Below, piece by piece: positions 17,951 to 27,010 of a stretch of DNA of 64,000 nucleotides. The position numbers and the translations under genes are program-made. This DNA comes from Bacteroidales bacterium. GTDB taxonomy: Bacteria; Bacteroidota; Bacteroidia; Bacteroidales; P3. How positions within the stretch are numbered: position 1 is the stretch's first letter; every line of letters starts with the position of its first letter. The stretch covers positions 62,001-126,000 of the forward strand of contig WQWA01000001.1 of the NCBI GenBank assembly GCA_009785505.1. Direction: 5' to 3'. The notes beneath the pieces are model-generated. The model searched no databases. It saw nothing but the letters and a program-made list of their open reading frames with translations, and was not told the DNA's origin.

Positions 17951-18826
17951 ATGAGAACGATAGCAACAGCCTTAATTCTACTGCTTTGTGCCATATGTTT
18001 CTCGTGTGGACAAAAGCGTGCTGTAATAACCCCCCAACACACCATAATTAGGAGTGACGAAATTATTACAGTGGAACGCTTGAACGCAATGAATCCAAGG
18101 AGTATCAAAGCAATACACCATGGGGTTTCTGAAGAAAAAAGAGATAGTTTGGTAAAAATATTTGGCAATGAACTTCCGTCAAGAGAATTTATAGTTTACG
18201 TCGAAAGACGTGTTATAAGGCTTGAAGATTTTACAGAAGAACAATTGGCAGCATTCGCAAACTTAATACCCGGAGATATTCTTGCAGCAGGGTTGGAAAA
18301 TTTCACGGAGGATAGACGGCTATTCGCGGAGGAAATCATACGTCGTCAGCAGTTAGCAGGCACCTTACACAACGAGCGTATGTCTGAAATAGTAAACGAC
18401 ACGGCAGCAGATTTCACGGTGCAGATGTTAGATGGTACAACTATCACACTTTCGGATTTAAGGGGTCAAGTTGTATTGTTAAATTTTTGGGCAACGTGGT
18501 GTCCACCTTGTATTCGGAAGTTTCACGCCCTTCCTGCCATGATTATAGAACCTTTTGAAAATTCGGAATTTGTGCTATTGCCGATTTCAAGAGGCGAGTC
18601 CAAAGAGCGGGTAAGAGGCACAATGGATCGACTGAGAAATAGTGGTATTGTTTTTAACACAGGTATTGACTCTGACCAATCTATTGCAACTTTGTACGGT
18701 GTCCAAGTTCTACCTACAACTGTTTTGATTGATAAAAACGGTGTTGTAAGGTATTCTTCCATCGGACATTCTAATGAGGGCTTGAAGAACGTAGCCAATT
18801 TGATAAGAAAATTGTTAAATGAATAA
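17951..18826 (+). CDS. TlpA/ResA-like thioredoxin-fold lipoprotein
   Basis: A 291-residue protein. The lipoprotein signal ends at CAICFSC (Cys near residue 19). A ~130-residue N-terminal region has no clear family. From ~150 there is an AhpC/TSA-TlpA thioredoxin domain with FWATWCPPC (redox CxxC) and the cis-Pro region VLPTTVLID. It probably acts as a periplasmic thiol-disulfide reductase. Its place between the blaI-like and blaR1-like genes means it is controlled by that sensor, perhaps as an output against cell-envelope or redox stress. The start at 17951 gives a clean signal; an in-frame start seven codons upstream is less likely. Confidence 0.82.
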   Translation: MRTIATALILLLCAICFSCGQKRAVITPQHTIIRSDEIITVERLNAMNPRSIKAIHHGVSEEKRDSLVKIFGNELPSREFIVYVERRVIRLEDFTEEQLAAFANLIPGDILAAGLENFTEDRRLFAEEIIRRQQLAGTLHNERMSEIVNDTAADFTVQMLDGTTITLSDLRGQVVLLNFWATWCPPCIRKFHALPAMIIEPFENSEFVLLPISRGESKERVRGTMDRLRNSGIVFNTGIDSDQSIATLYGVQVLPTTVLIDKNGVVRYSSIGHSNEGLKNVANLIRKLLNE

Positions 18827-18835
18827 ATCATAACC

Positions 18836-20422
18836 ATGAGTACATTTTTCACCATAGATTTTTGGAACACCTTTATGCTCCCCTCTGCCCTGTCACTCGC
18901 CGTGTTTTACTTGTTTTACAAGGCGATTGTGCGAAACGACACCCATTTCAAAATTCGTCGATTCACGATTTTGGGATTTTTGGTGTTTGCGATGGTGTTG
19001 CCGTTTTTGAATTTTCAAATGCCGACGAATGCCGGTGTCGGAGGCGGTTGGGGCGTATTGAATATGCCCATACAACTACCTATTTTTACGGTTTTTGCCG
19101 ATGGAAATGTTGGGGTCGATGCTGTAGAGACGCAACGCATTGCGTCTCTACAAATGATCAATATTCTCGTTTGGATTTATTTGGCAATCGTTTTATTTTT
19201 CGTAATACGAGGAATCGTTGGAATTCTGCGTTTGGCATCATTTTCCAAAAACGGCAAACGTTTGGAAACAACCAGCGAAACAATTATAACCAGTCCGGAT
19301 ATTCCAACAGCATTTTCATTTTTCAACACCGTTTATATTCCCGAAAAGTGGGAAGACAGCGATGAAAAAGACATGGTGCTCACACACGAGCGCGTACACG
19401 TGAAACAAAAACACAGTTGGGACTTGATGCTCATGGAAGTGATTTGTGCCGTGCAATTTTTCAACCCATTTGTGTGGTTGTTGAAACGCGAAATGCGTTT
19501 AAACCACGAATATTTAGCCGATACGGAAACGTTGAAAAACAACAAAAACCCTGAATCCTATTTTCAATTTTTACTTCAGGAAATTGTCGGCAGACAACCT
19601 ATATTGGCTCACTCATTACACTATTCACCCATAAAAAATAGAATTATGATGCAATTAACCAAGCCTGCCAAGGTGTTGAACCAAGTTCGATATTTGGCGT
19701 TTATCCCTGTTGTTTTGGCACTGACATTTTTGTTTGCTTGCCAAGAAAATCCTGAAGTTGAGAAAGACGAATTTCTTTCTGAAGTGCTTTCTGCTGCCCC
19801 CGTTGTGGGCAATCCGATCGTTATTATAGATGGCGTGGTGTTCGATGGAACTATTCGAGAGATAGATGCTATGACGCCGCCTCAAAACATCGAGTCCGTG
19901 ACTGTTTTGAGAACCCTTACAGACGATTTAATCAATCGTTTGGGACTACATAATTTAAACATAGAACACGGTGTGATTCTTATCACAACAAAATCAAGTG
20001 AAAATCAGACTGATTTTCTCTCTGAAGTCCTTGTGGAAAGAGGTGGGGAATTCGTCCCTCAAAGAGTAGATCCACCTATCGAAGATCCCGATGGACTTGT
20101 TTACATACTTGTAGAAGACTCTCCCGGATTCCCGGGTGGTGTTGAAGCAATGCAGAAATTTCTGCGAGACAACATCAGATATCCTGTAGAAGCACGTGAC
20201 AAAGGTATCCAAGGAGTAGTTGTTGTTGCATTTGTTATTGAAAGAGACGGAAGAATTTCCAATGCTAGGGTACTTCGTGGGATCGGTGGTGGTGCCGACG
20301 AGGAAGCCGTTCGTGTAATTTCGATGATGCCCAACTGGACTCCCGGAAAGCAAGGTGGACGACCTGTTCGTGTGCAGTTTAGTATGCCGATAAGATTTAC
20401 GCTTGCCGGCGAAACGGAATAG
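18836..20422 (+). CDS. BlaR1-type M56 metallopeptidase fused to receptor-plug-like and TonB C-terminal domains
   Basis: A 528-residue membrane protein. Four hydrophobic segments fall in the first ~290 residues. The zinc protease motif HERVH (HExxH) is at ~182-186 in a cytoplasmic loop, with NHEYLADT supplying the third ligand. After the last helix (~285-302), residues ~322-385 resemble a TonB-receptor plug (IVIIDGVVFDG, IESVTVLR, HGVILITTK). The last ~100 residues are a TonB C-terminal domain (PGFPGGVEAMQKFL, IRYPVEARDKGIQG, WTPGKQGGRPV). So the sensor end carries energy-transducer-like modules in place of a beta-lactam-binding domain. An in-frame palindromic insert lies at residues 97-106. 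Confidence 0.87.
   Translation: MSTFFTIDFWNTFMLPSALSLAVFYLFYKAIVRNDTHFKIRRFTILGFLVFAMVLPFLNFQMPTNAGVGGGWGVLNMPIQLPIFTVFADGNVGVDAVETQRIASLQMINILVWIYLAIVLFFVIRGIVGILRLASFSKNGKRLETTSETIITSPDIPTAFSFFNTVYIPEKWEDSDEKDMVLTHERVHVKQKHSWDLMLMEVICAVQFFNPFVWLLKREMRLNHEYLADTETLKNNKNPESYFQFLLQEIVGRQPILAHSLHYSPIKNRIMMQLTKPAKVLNQVRYLAFIPVVLALTFLFACQENPEVEKDEFLSEVLSAAPVVGNPIVIIDGVVFDGTIREIDAMTPPQNIESVTVLRTLTDDLINRLGLHNLNIEHGVILITTKSSENQTDFLSEVLVERGGEFVPQRVDPPIEDPDGLVYILVEDSPGFPGGVEAMQKFLRDNIRYPVEARDKGIQGVVVVAFVIERDGRISNARVLRGIGGGADEEAVRVISMMPNWTPGKQGGRPVRVQFSMPIRFTLAGETE
19124..19151 (+). repeat. In-frame palindromic element inside the M56 gene (family GTAGAGACGC)
   Basis: A 28-bp inverted repeat, GTAGAGACGCAACGC/ATTGCGTCTCTAC, adds V-E-T-Q-R-I-A-S-L-Q in a loop between membrane helices. 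A near-identical copy is in polA at 58148 and is read in the same frame. Confidence 0.75.
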
Positions 20423-20436
20423 AAATAACTGTGATC

Positions 20437-20473
20437 AAAAAAAAGCGAAATGTTGTGCATTTCGCTTTTTTTT
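20437..20473. terminator. Bidirectional rho-independent terminator after the M56 gene
   Basis: A8-GCGAAATG-TTGTG-CATTTCGC-T8 gives a perfect 8-bp stem flanked by A- and T-tracts. The T-tract runs directly into the secA promoter. Confidence 0.85.
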
Positions 20474-20475
20474 CG

Positions 20476-20483
20476 TATCTTTG
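20476..20483 (+). promoter_or_regulatory. secA promoter, -7 box TATCTTTG
   Basis: TATCTTTG starts three bases after the terminator T-tract and 28 bases before the secA ATG. Its upstream element must lie within the terminator hairpin. Confidence 0.7.
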
Positions 20484-20503
20484 CAAGTTAAAATGATTAT
20501 TTT

Positions 20504-23500
20504 ATGTTAGGATTCATCAAAAAACTGTTCGGCGATAAATCGTCACGAGATTTGAAAGAACTCACACCTATGACTGAAGCCACTTTGAGAGCTTTTGAGG
20601 CGATTGATAAACTTTCGAACGACGAACTTCGCGCAAAAACACAAGAATTTAAAGACCGCATCAACGCATATCTTAAAGACGATTTAGACGAAATTTCTCA
20701 TCTGAAAGAACGTGCCGACGAGGAAAGTTGTACGGTTGAAGAAAAAGAGGAAATTTACAATCAAATTGATAAGCTCGAAAAGGAACTCAATACAAAAATC
20801 GAGGAGATTTTGCTCGAAATTCTGCCCGAAGCCTTTGCTGTTGTGAAATCTACGGCAAAACGTTTCAATGATAACGCCGAAGTTGAAGTCAGCGTCATGC
20901 CTTGGGACGAAGACCTTGCAGCCAAACGCGACAGCGTAAATATCCGCAACGGAAAAGCTTACTACGCCAACGAATGGATGGCCGGCGGAAACCTCATCAA
21001 GTGGGAAATGATTCACTACGATGTGCAGATTATCGGCGGTATTGTGTTGCACAAAGGAAACATCGCCGAAATGGCAACGGGTGAAGGAAAAACGCTTGTG
21101 GCAACATTTCCGGTTTATCTGAATGCCCTTGCAGGACGCGGTGTTCACGTAGTTACCGTGAACGATTATTTGGCCAAACGTGACTCTGAATGGATGGGGA
21201 TGATGTTTGAATTTCACGGCATGAAAGTGGATTGTATTGACAAGCATGAACCGAATTCCGATGAACGTCGAAACGCTTATTTGGCAGACGTTACCTACGG
21301 AACAAATAACGAATTCGGATTCGATTATCTGCGTGACAATATGTGTCGCGATACGAGAGAATTGGTGCAACGCAAACATCATTTTGCAATCGTCGATGAG
21401 GTCGATTCCGTTTTGATTGACGATGCACGTACGCCGTTGATAATCTCAGGTCCAACAAGCAAAGCCAACGATCAGGAGTTTGCAATTTATCGTCCGCAAA
21501 TCGAAAAGTTGTACAATGCACAGCGAAATCTGTCCACACAAATGTTGGCGGAAATAAAGAAATTATTGGCGGGAACTCCTACGGACGCACAAGAAAAAGA
21601 AGCCGGGAAATTATTGCTGCGCTGTCATCGCGGACTGCCGAAAAACAAAGCATTGATCAAGTTTTTGAGTGAACCGGGCATGAAAAGTTTATTGCTGAAA
21701 ACCGAAAACTTTTACATGCAAGAGCAGAACAAACACATGCCGGAAATTGATCAGGAGTTGTTCTTTGTAATCGACGAAAAACAGCACACGAGCGATCTGA
21801 CGGAAAAAGGTGTTAACTACTTGACCGGTGGTGGCGAAGCGGCAAAACAATACATGTTGACGGATGTTGGAGCTGAAATTGCAGAGTTAGAAAAGCAGAA
21901 TTTATCTGAAACCGAAGTTAACGAGAAAAAGGCTGACATCTTACGGGATTACGCTATTCAGAGCGAACGTGTTCACACAATCAACCAACTTTTGAAGGCT
22001 TACACCATGTTCGAACGTGATGTGGAATATGTGGTGATGGACAATAAAATTAAAATCGTTGACGAACAAACCGGTCGTATTCTCGATGGACGCCGTTATT
22101 CAGACGGCTTGCATCAAGCGATTGAAGCCAAAGAAAACGTAAAAATCGAAGCCGCAACACAAACTTACGCAACCATTACGTTGCAAAATTATTTCCGCAT
22201 GTATCACAAACTCGCCGGTATGACGGGAACTGCGGAAACGGAAGCCGGAGAATTTTGGAAAATTTACAAATTAGATGTTGTAAATATTCCAACAAACAAG
22301 CCCATTGTTCGTGATGATAGCGAAGATTTGGTGTACAAAACCAAACGTGAAAAATACAACGCCGTTATTGAAGAAATCAACGAATTGGTAGATGCCGGAC
22401 GTCCGGTTTTGGTGGGTACGACAAATGTTGAGATTTCCGAATTGTTGAGCCGAATGCTTAAACAGCGCAACATCAAGCACAATGTTTTGAACGCAAAATT
22501 GCACCAAAAAGAAGCTGATATTGTTGCCGAAGCAGGACGCACAGGCGTTGTGACGATTGCAACCAACATGGCAGGTCGTGGAACCGACATCAAGCTAACT
22601 TCTGATGTGCGTGGCGCAGGAGGTTTGGCGATTATTGGTACGGAACGACACGATTCGCGACGCGTGGATAGACAGTTGAGAGGTCGTTCCGGACGACAAG
22701 GAGACCCGGGAAGTTCACGGTTTTTTGTTTCGCTCGAAGATGATTTGATGCGACTTTTTGCCTCCGGTCGAATTGCTACAATGATGGATCGATTAGGACA
22801 CAAGGATGGCGATGTGCTCGAACACCGCATGATTACGAAGTCTATCGAACGTGCACAACGCAAAGTGGAAGAAAATAATTTCGGAATTCGTAAGCGTCTC
22901 TTGGAGTACGATGATGTGATGAATTCGCAACGTGAAGTAATCTACAAAAAACGCCGAAATGCCTTGTATGGCGACCGTTTGAGCATCGACATCGCCAACA
23001 TGTTTTTCGACACCAGCGAACAAATGATTGCCGAACACCGCGAAAGTCGCGACTTTGAAGCATTCAAAATGGACTGCATTCGAACCTTTGGAATTGAATC
23101 GCAAATCGAAGAATCCGAGCTTTGGAATAATGCTCCGGAAGGTCTCACAGACACGCTGTATCAACAGGCTTTTTCAGCATATCACCTCAAAAACGATATG
23201 CTTTCCGAGCAAGCTTTTCCGGTGCTGAAAGATATTTATGAAAATCAAGGTGGAAATATTGAAAACATTTTAATACCGATTACAGACGGAAAGAAAACTC
23301 TGAACGTGGTTGCAAATGTAAAAAAATGTTACGACACACAAGGCAAAGAAGTTCCGCTTTCCGCTGAAAAAGGCATTACTTTGGCGATTATCGACGATGC
23401 ATGGAAAGAGCACTTGCGTGAAATGGACGATTTGAAACAGTCCGTTCAGACTGCGGCTTACGAGCAAAAAGATCCGTTGTTGATTTACAAATTCGAATCG

Positions 23501-23785
23501 TTTAATTTGTTCAAAAATTTGATCATGAAGATCAACAAGGACATTTGTTCGTTTTTGAGTTTGGGTAAACTTCCTTCGCAAAATCCGGGCTCGATGAAAG
23601 AAGCACACATGCAGCGTACCGATACATCGCGTATGCGTATGTCTCGCGAAGATTATCTAGGCAATCGAACGTCTGCACCGCAAAAAACAGCACCGGTTCA
23701 TGTTGAAAAGAAAATCGGAAGAAACGAACCGTGTCCTTGCGGAAGTGGAAAAAAATACAAAAACTGCCACGGTGCAAATCTGTAA
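20504..23785 (+). CDS. secA: Preprotein translocase ATPase SecA
   Basis: A 1093-residue motor of the Sec pathway, acting at the inner membrane with SecYEG. Motor-domain motifs are intact: Walker [13 protein letters not shown], Walker B region [20 protein letters not shown], helicase motifs [10 protein letters not shown] and [13 protein letters not shown]. The C-terminal Cys-rich zinc tail ([17 protein letters not shown]) that binds SecB or phospholipid is present. The protein is longer than E. coli SecA (~900), as is usual in Bacteroidetes, with extra sequence near residues 40-100 and 340-440. It is transcribed alone or with the gene after it. Confidence 0.97.
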   Translation: MLGFIKKLFGDKSSRDLKELTPMTEATLRAFEAIDKLSNDELRAKTQEFKDRINAYLKDDLDEISHLKERADEESCTVEEKEEIYNQIDKLEKELNTKIEEILLEILPEAFAVVKSTAKRFNDNAEVEVSVMPWDEDLAAKRDSVNIRNGKAYYANEWMAGGNLIKWEMIHYDVQIIGGIVLHKGNIAEMATGEGKTLVATFPVYLNALAGRGVHVVTVNDYLAKRDSEWMGMMFEFHGMKVDCIDKHEPNSDERRNAYLADVTYGTNNEFGFDYLRDNMCRDTRELVQRKHHFAIVDEVDSVLIDDARTPLIISGPTSKANDQEFAIYRPQIEKLYNAQRNLSTQMLAEIKKLLAGTPTDAQEKEAGKLLLRCHRGLPKNKALIKFLSEPGMKSLLLKTENFYMQEQNKHMPEIDQELFFVIDEKQHTSDLTEKGVNYLTGGGEAAKQYMLTDVGAEIAELEKQNLSETEVNEKKADILRDYAIQSERVHTINQLLKAYTMFERDVEYVVMDNKIKIVDEQTGRILDGRRYSDGLHQAIEAKENVKIEAATQTYATITLQNYFRMYHKLAGMTGTAETEAGEFWKIYKLDVVNIPTNKPIVRDDSEDLVYKTKREKYNAVIEEINELVDAGRPVLVGTTNVEISELLSRMLKQRNIKHNVLNAKLHQKEADIVAEAGRTGVVTIATNMAGRGTDIKLTSDVRGAGGLAIIGTERHDSRRVDRQLRGRSGRQGDPGSSRFFVSLEDDLMRLFASGRIATMMDRLGHKDGDVLEHRMITKSIERAQRKVEENNFGIRKRLLEYDDVMNSQREVIYKKRRNALYGDRLSIDIANMFFDTSEQMIAEHRESRDFEAFKMDCIRTFGIESQIEESELWNNAPEGLTDTLYQQAFSAYHLKNDMLSEQAFPVLKDIYENQGGNIENILIPITDGKKTLNVVANVKKCYDTQGKEVPLSAEKGITLAIIDDAWKEHLREMDDLKQSVQTAAYEQKDPLLIYKFESFNLFKNLIMKINKDICSFLSLGKLPSQNPGSMKEAHMQRTDTSRMRMSREDYLGNRTSAPQKTAPVHVEKKIGRNEPCPCGSGKKYKNCHGANL

Positions 23786-23811
23786 CTTTTTTACCCTCCT
23801 GTTCGTCATAC

Positions 23812-24612
23812 ATGCAAAATCATGAAATTATAAAAACCTTGAAAAAAATTGCTGTATTATCGCTTTTATTCCTTTTAGGAATCAATTTGTTTGCTCAAAA
23901 TCCAAACACAGTTACAATTTCGGGCAGAGTTACCGATTTTGACGGAAATCCGATTGACAACAGTGCTGTTGTCCTTATGAGTAGTACGTTTAGCCCAATA
24001 CACATGACATTTTCTGATGAAGACGGATATTACAAAATAGAAGACGTTGAAAAAGGAATGTACAAATCACTACTTGCCCTCCGTTTCAATGAATACCCGC
24101 ACGCCAGAAGACTATTTGGTATTGAGCCTGTTGCTGAAGACGATATGAATTTCCAGTTTTGGGCATGGAACGTAATTGCAGATAGAGACTTGACGATAAA
24201 TGCACGCCGTCACCGATTAGAGTTGTATGGATTTCGGGTTTTTCAAGTTTGGGGAGCAGGTCCATATCTGATGGCTTATGTGCGCCCTATGAGTTTGGGC
24301 AGAATATTAACCTATGAAAATTGGCAAGAAAAAGACCCGAATGAAAAAAACTCTTCGGTAGAACCAGAAGATATTGAGTTTAAAATATATGCAGGTAATG
24401 AACCGTTGACCATTCGCTCTATACAGCCTCTTATTGAATTTGCCGGAGAAAACGAATTCGGGATCACAGCCTTTCTTCTGCAATTTGACTTGCCCACAGA
24501 ACCTGCCGCAACAGACAGATATATTATATTCAGACTTGAAGCAACACACCACGCATTTGGAGGTGAAAGAGGAGAAAACATATATTTTTGGGAGTTCAAT
24601 AGGCATAAATAA
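23812..24612 (+). CDS. Exported protein with carboxypeptidase-regulatory-like N-terminal domain
   Basis: A 266-residue protein, not assigned to a family as a whole. The chosen ATG at 23812 gives an N-terminus with a hydrophobic export signal (KKIAVLSLLFLLGINLFAQ). Residues ~30-100 (TVTISGRVTDFDGNPIDNSA, DEDGYYKIEDVEKGMY) look like a carboxypeptidase regulatory-like (CarboxypepD_reg) beta-sandwich as found in Bacteroidetes surface proteins. The remaining ~165 residues are aromatic and strand-rich without a recognised motif. It is 26 bp after secA and may be co-transcribed. No membrane anchor or sorting domain was seen, so a periplasmic place is likely. Confidence 0.6.
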   Translation: MQNHEIIKTLKKIAVLSLLFLLGINLFAQNPNTVTISGRVTDFDGNPIDNSAVVLMSSTFSPIHMTFSDEDGYYKIEDVEKGMYKSLLALRFNEYPHARRLFGIEPVAEDDMNFQFWAWNVIADRDLTINARRHRLELYGFRVFQVWGAGPYLMAYVRPMSLGRILTYENWQEKDPNEKNSSVEPEDIEFKIYAGNEPLTIRSIQPLIEFAGENEFGITAFLLQFDLPTEPAATDRYIIFRLEATHHAFGGERGENIYFWEFNRHK

Positions 24613-24624
24613 AGAAATTTTTCG

Positions 24625-24632
24625 TATCTTTG
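24625..24632 (+). promoter_or_regulatory. prfA promoter, -7 box TATCTTTG
   Basis: TATCTTTG ends four bases before the prfA ATG. As with mnmA, this predicts a leaderless or near-leaderless transcript. Confidence 0.7.
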
Positions 24633-24636
24633 CGGG

Positions 24637-25707
24637 ATGTTAGAAAAATTAGAAGCCATACACCAACGCTATTTGGAAATCGAAGAGCAAATGAATCAAC
24701 CCGACATCATGTCGGACATGAAGCGTTATATCAAGATTAGTAAGAATTACAAGGATTTACAGCCTGTGATAGCTGCCTATAAATCTTACAAAAACCTTTT
24801 GGAAAATATCGCCAATGCCAAAGAAATTATCGCCAATGAAAAAGATGAGGAATTTCGTGATATGGCAAAAGCCGAATTAGCAACATTTCAAGAGCAAAAA
24901 GACCCGTTGGAAGAAGAAATTCGTGTGTTGTTAATCCCCGCAGACCCTCAGGATAGCAAGAACGCAATCATTGAAATACGTGCCGGAACGGGTGGCGATG
25001 AGGCGAGTATTTTTGCGGGAGATTTGTACCGGATGTACCAAAAATTTTGCGACCGAAAAGGTTGGAAAATGGAGTTGGTCGATTGTACCGAAGGAACGGT
25101 TGGTGGATACAAAGAGATTATTTTGAACGTATCGGGCGAAGGCGTTTACGGCATTTTAAAATACGAGTCCGGCGTGCACCGTGTGCAACGTGTGCCGGAC
25201 ACCGAAACAATGGGACGTGTACACACCTCCGCCGCATCAGTTGTAGTGCTGCCCGAAGCCGACGAGTTTGATGTCGAACTCAAACAAAGCGACATCAGAA
25301 AAGACACTTACTGTTCCTCCGGACCGGGCGGACAGTCTGTAAATACAACCTATTCGGCAGTTCGATTGACACATATTCCAACCGGAATAGTCGTTGCTAT
25401 TCAAGACGAAAAATCGCAAATCAAAAACTTGGAAAAAGCCATGAAAATTCTGCGGACACGTCTTTACGAAATGGAGTATCAAAAATATTTGGACGAAATT
25501 TCGAGCAAACGCAAAACCATGGTTTCGACCGGCGACCGCTCGGCAAAAATCCGAACCTATAACTATCCGCAAAGTCGAATTACCGACCATCGAATTGGCT
25601 ACACCATACACTCACTTCCTGCATTTATGGATGGCGATATTCAAGATATTATTGATGCCTTGCAACTTGCTGAAAATGCAGAAAAAATGAAAGAATCTGT
25701 TGGATAA
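24637..25707 (+). CDS. prfA: Peptide chain release factor 1
   Basis: A 356-residue class I release factor for UAA and UAG codons. The catalytic GGQ motif is in SSGPGGQSVNTTYSAVRLTH (near residues 228-230). The codon-recognition region is consistent with RF1 (VPDTETMGRVHTSAASV), and the C-terminal domain includes RSAKIRTYNYPQSRITDHR, a typical RF1 stretch. Length is normal. The gene has its own promoter immediately upstream. Confidence 0.96.
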   Translation: MLEKLEAIHQRYLEIEEQMNQPDIMSDMKRYIKISKNYKDLQPVIAAYKSYKNLLENIANAKEIIANEKDEEFRDMAKAELATFQEQKDPLEEEIRVLLIPADPQDSKNAIIEIRAGTGGDEASIFAGDLYRMYQKFCDRKGWKMELVDCTEGTVGGYKEIILNVSGEGVYGILKYESGVHRVQRVPDTETMGRVHTSAASVVVLPEADEFDVELKQSDIRKDTYCSSGPGGQSVNTTYSAVRLTHIPTGIVVAIQDEKSQIKNLEKAMKILRTRLYEMEYQKYLDEISSKRKTMVSTGDRSAKIRTYNYPQSRITDHRIGYTIHSLPAFMDGDIQDIIDALQLAENAEKMKESVG

Positions 25708-25740
25708 AAAATATAATTTAAAACTTGCCTATGATAAAAT

Positions 25741-25919
25741 TGCGTAGATAATTACGCACAATAAATTACATAAAAAGCGTTTACGCTCATTCTTGTTTCA
25801 GAAACTTCGACACTTTTTGTAATCACAAGAATAGGAAACGCTCGCAAAGCGGGCTTCTTATTTGTGATTACGGGTTGTCGAAGACCTCTGAAACGGATTT
25901 GCAAGTCCGTTTTTTTTTT
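25741..25919 (+). ncRNA. Candidate structured RNA with rod-like hairpin and terminator
   Basis: The 251-bp prfA-downstream gap is rich in nested inverted repeats. TGCGTA/TACGCA (25741-25758) forms a small hairpin. A ~100-nt rod then pairs GTTTCAGA (25795) with TCTGAAAC (25887), TTCGACA (25806) with TGTCGAA (25876), GTAATCACAA (25819) with TTGTGATTAC (25862), and CGCT with AGCG at the tip. It is followed by a strong terminator. A long interrupted rod ending in a terminator recalls 6S RNA, but I could not match conserved 6S bases and no clear TAnnTTTG box was found. A structured leader or a mobile palindrome are alternatives. Confidence 0.45.
25893..25919 (+). terminator. Rho-independent terminator ending the structured-RNA region
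   Basis: ACGGATTTGCAAGTCCGT followed by nine T. The stem begins within the last pair of the rod hairpin, so rod and terminator may be alternative folds at their junction. Confidence 0.8.
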
Positions 25920-25958
25920 GTGTTCAAAATTGGCTTAAAGAAACAAAATATCTTGTAT

Positions 25959-26825
25959 ATGAAAAAAACAACAGCATTGTTAGCATTAACTATATTGGCG
26001 GCAACAGCAGCAAACAGTATGGCTGGAAGCTGGGATATTAGCACAGAGTTTGTTCCTACTGTTACGGCGGGTGGTAAATTGTCCACTGCCATTGGACCCG
26101 TGAAACCCTTTTTAAGGGCAGGCGCATCTCTTTCTCCTAGGGTCACTTTTGAAGGTTCATATATTTCTGAGAGAGTTGAAATTTCATCATGGCTGCCTAC
26201 TCCTTCTGCAAAGGTAAACCTTGGGTTTGGAACAGACATAAGAATCAATCGCCATCTAAGTTTAACAGCAGGGTTGGATAACTGGTTTGGAAATAATTAC
26301 AGAAGAACCGCATTTAATGCTGGATTAATTGTTAATGTTCCTGTTTCTCGAATCAGTAATTTGTCACTATATGCTGGGGGGTTTATATCAAACTCTCTTA
26401 TATCAGGAGGGGTAAATAGTTTTAGCGAAAATGGCGGTCCGCCGGTTGTTGGGCCCCTTAGTGTTAGCAGTTTCCCTAGAAACGGCGCAGAAATTGCATT
26501 AACAAAGCAATTCAATTTGTCACCAACACTAAGCCTGGATGCCAGCGTTGGTTATTCACACAGTGTTATACCAAGCACAGGGCAGGACCGCGGCCCAATA
26601 GGCGTATTAACCGCAGGTGTCACATTACACAAAAGACTTCCTTTTCCAAATATTGGTTTAAATATGCCTGATATGAATTGGGGGCATGGGTCCACGCCAC
26701 CACCACGCAGACAACGCCCACAAAGACTTCGTGATGATCGTTTCCGTGACTTCTGTTCACCCGGACAAATGCAAAATCGAAGAGCAAGACCGCCATCTGG
26801 TTTCAATCATCCAAATCATCGGTAG
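25959..26825 (+). CDS. Exported beta-barrel-like protein with Pro/Arg-rich C-terminal tail
   Basis: A 288-residue protein with a clear signal peptide (MKKTTALLALTILAATAANSMA). The ATG at 25959 is preferred because an in-frame opening from 25875 runs through the terminator. Residues ~25-235 alternate hydrophobic and polar residues with many Gly and Asn turns, as in outer-membrane barrels (NLSLYAGGFISNSL, LSLDASVGYSHSV). Unlike a normal barrel, the protein does not end in Phe: the last ~50 residues are Pro-, Arg- and His-rich (PPPRRQRPQR, RRARPPSGFNHPNHR) and strongly basic. The tail could bind a negatively charged partner such as LPS or peptidoglycan; this is inference. Family not recognised. 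Confidence 0.6.
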   Translation: MKKTTALLALTILAATAANSMAGSWDISTEFVPTVTAGGKLSTAIGPVKPFLRAGASLSPRVTFEGSYISERVEISSWLPTPSAKVNLGFGTDIRINRHLSLTAGLDNWFGNNYRRTAFNAGLIVNVPVSRISNLSLYAGGFISNSLISGGVNSFSENGGPPVVGPLSVSSFPRNGAEIALTKQFNLSPTLSLDASVGYSHSVIPSTGQDRGPIGVLTAGVTLHKRLPFPNIGLNMPDMNWGHGSTPPPRRQRPQRLRDDRFRDFCSPGQMQNRRARPPSGFNHPNHR

Positions 26826-26865
26826 GTGTGTTTGGTTTGATTCGTAATCCGTGCCGATGTTGTAT

Positions 26866-26884
26866 GGGGATTCCTCGACTTCGC
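26866..26884 (+). repeat. Solitary copy of the 19-bp arm of the 17221-17329 palindrome
   Basis: GGGGATTCCTCGACTTCGC here is identical to 17229-17247. The gap 26826-27010 otherwise holds only the promoter of the next gene. Confidence 0.6.
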
Positions 26885-26954
26885 TTGCTAACTTCCTTAA
26901 TGTTTTTTAAGGATTTTTAACACTTTTTAGGTTTTTTCTTTGGATTTTTTGGTG

Positions 26955-26962
26955 TAACTTTG
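26955..26962 (+). promoter_or_regulatory. Promoter of the RhuM-type gene, -7 box TAACTTTG
   Basis: TAACTTTG fits TAnnTTTG and predicts a leader of about 45 nt. Confidence 0.6.
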
Positions 26963-27010
26963 CAGAACCGAAGCACGCAGTGCGAGCTCAACGAAGTTAA
27001 AATTTAATCC

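Noticed and set aside
20684..21382. 232-codon open frame on the minus strand inside secA
   Set aside because: It is antisense to intact secA coding sequence, has no signal or motif, and is rich in His, Phe and Asn as expected for a shadow frame.
22264..22863. 199-codon minus-strand frame inside secA
   Set aside because: Low-complexity Arg/Ser/Pro composition typical of an antisense shadow; secA motifs are encoded on the other strand.
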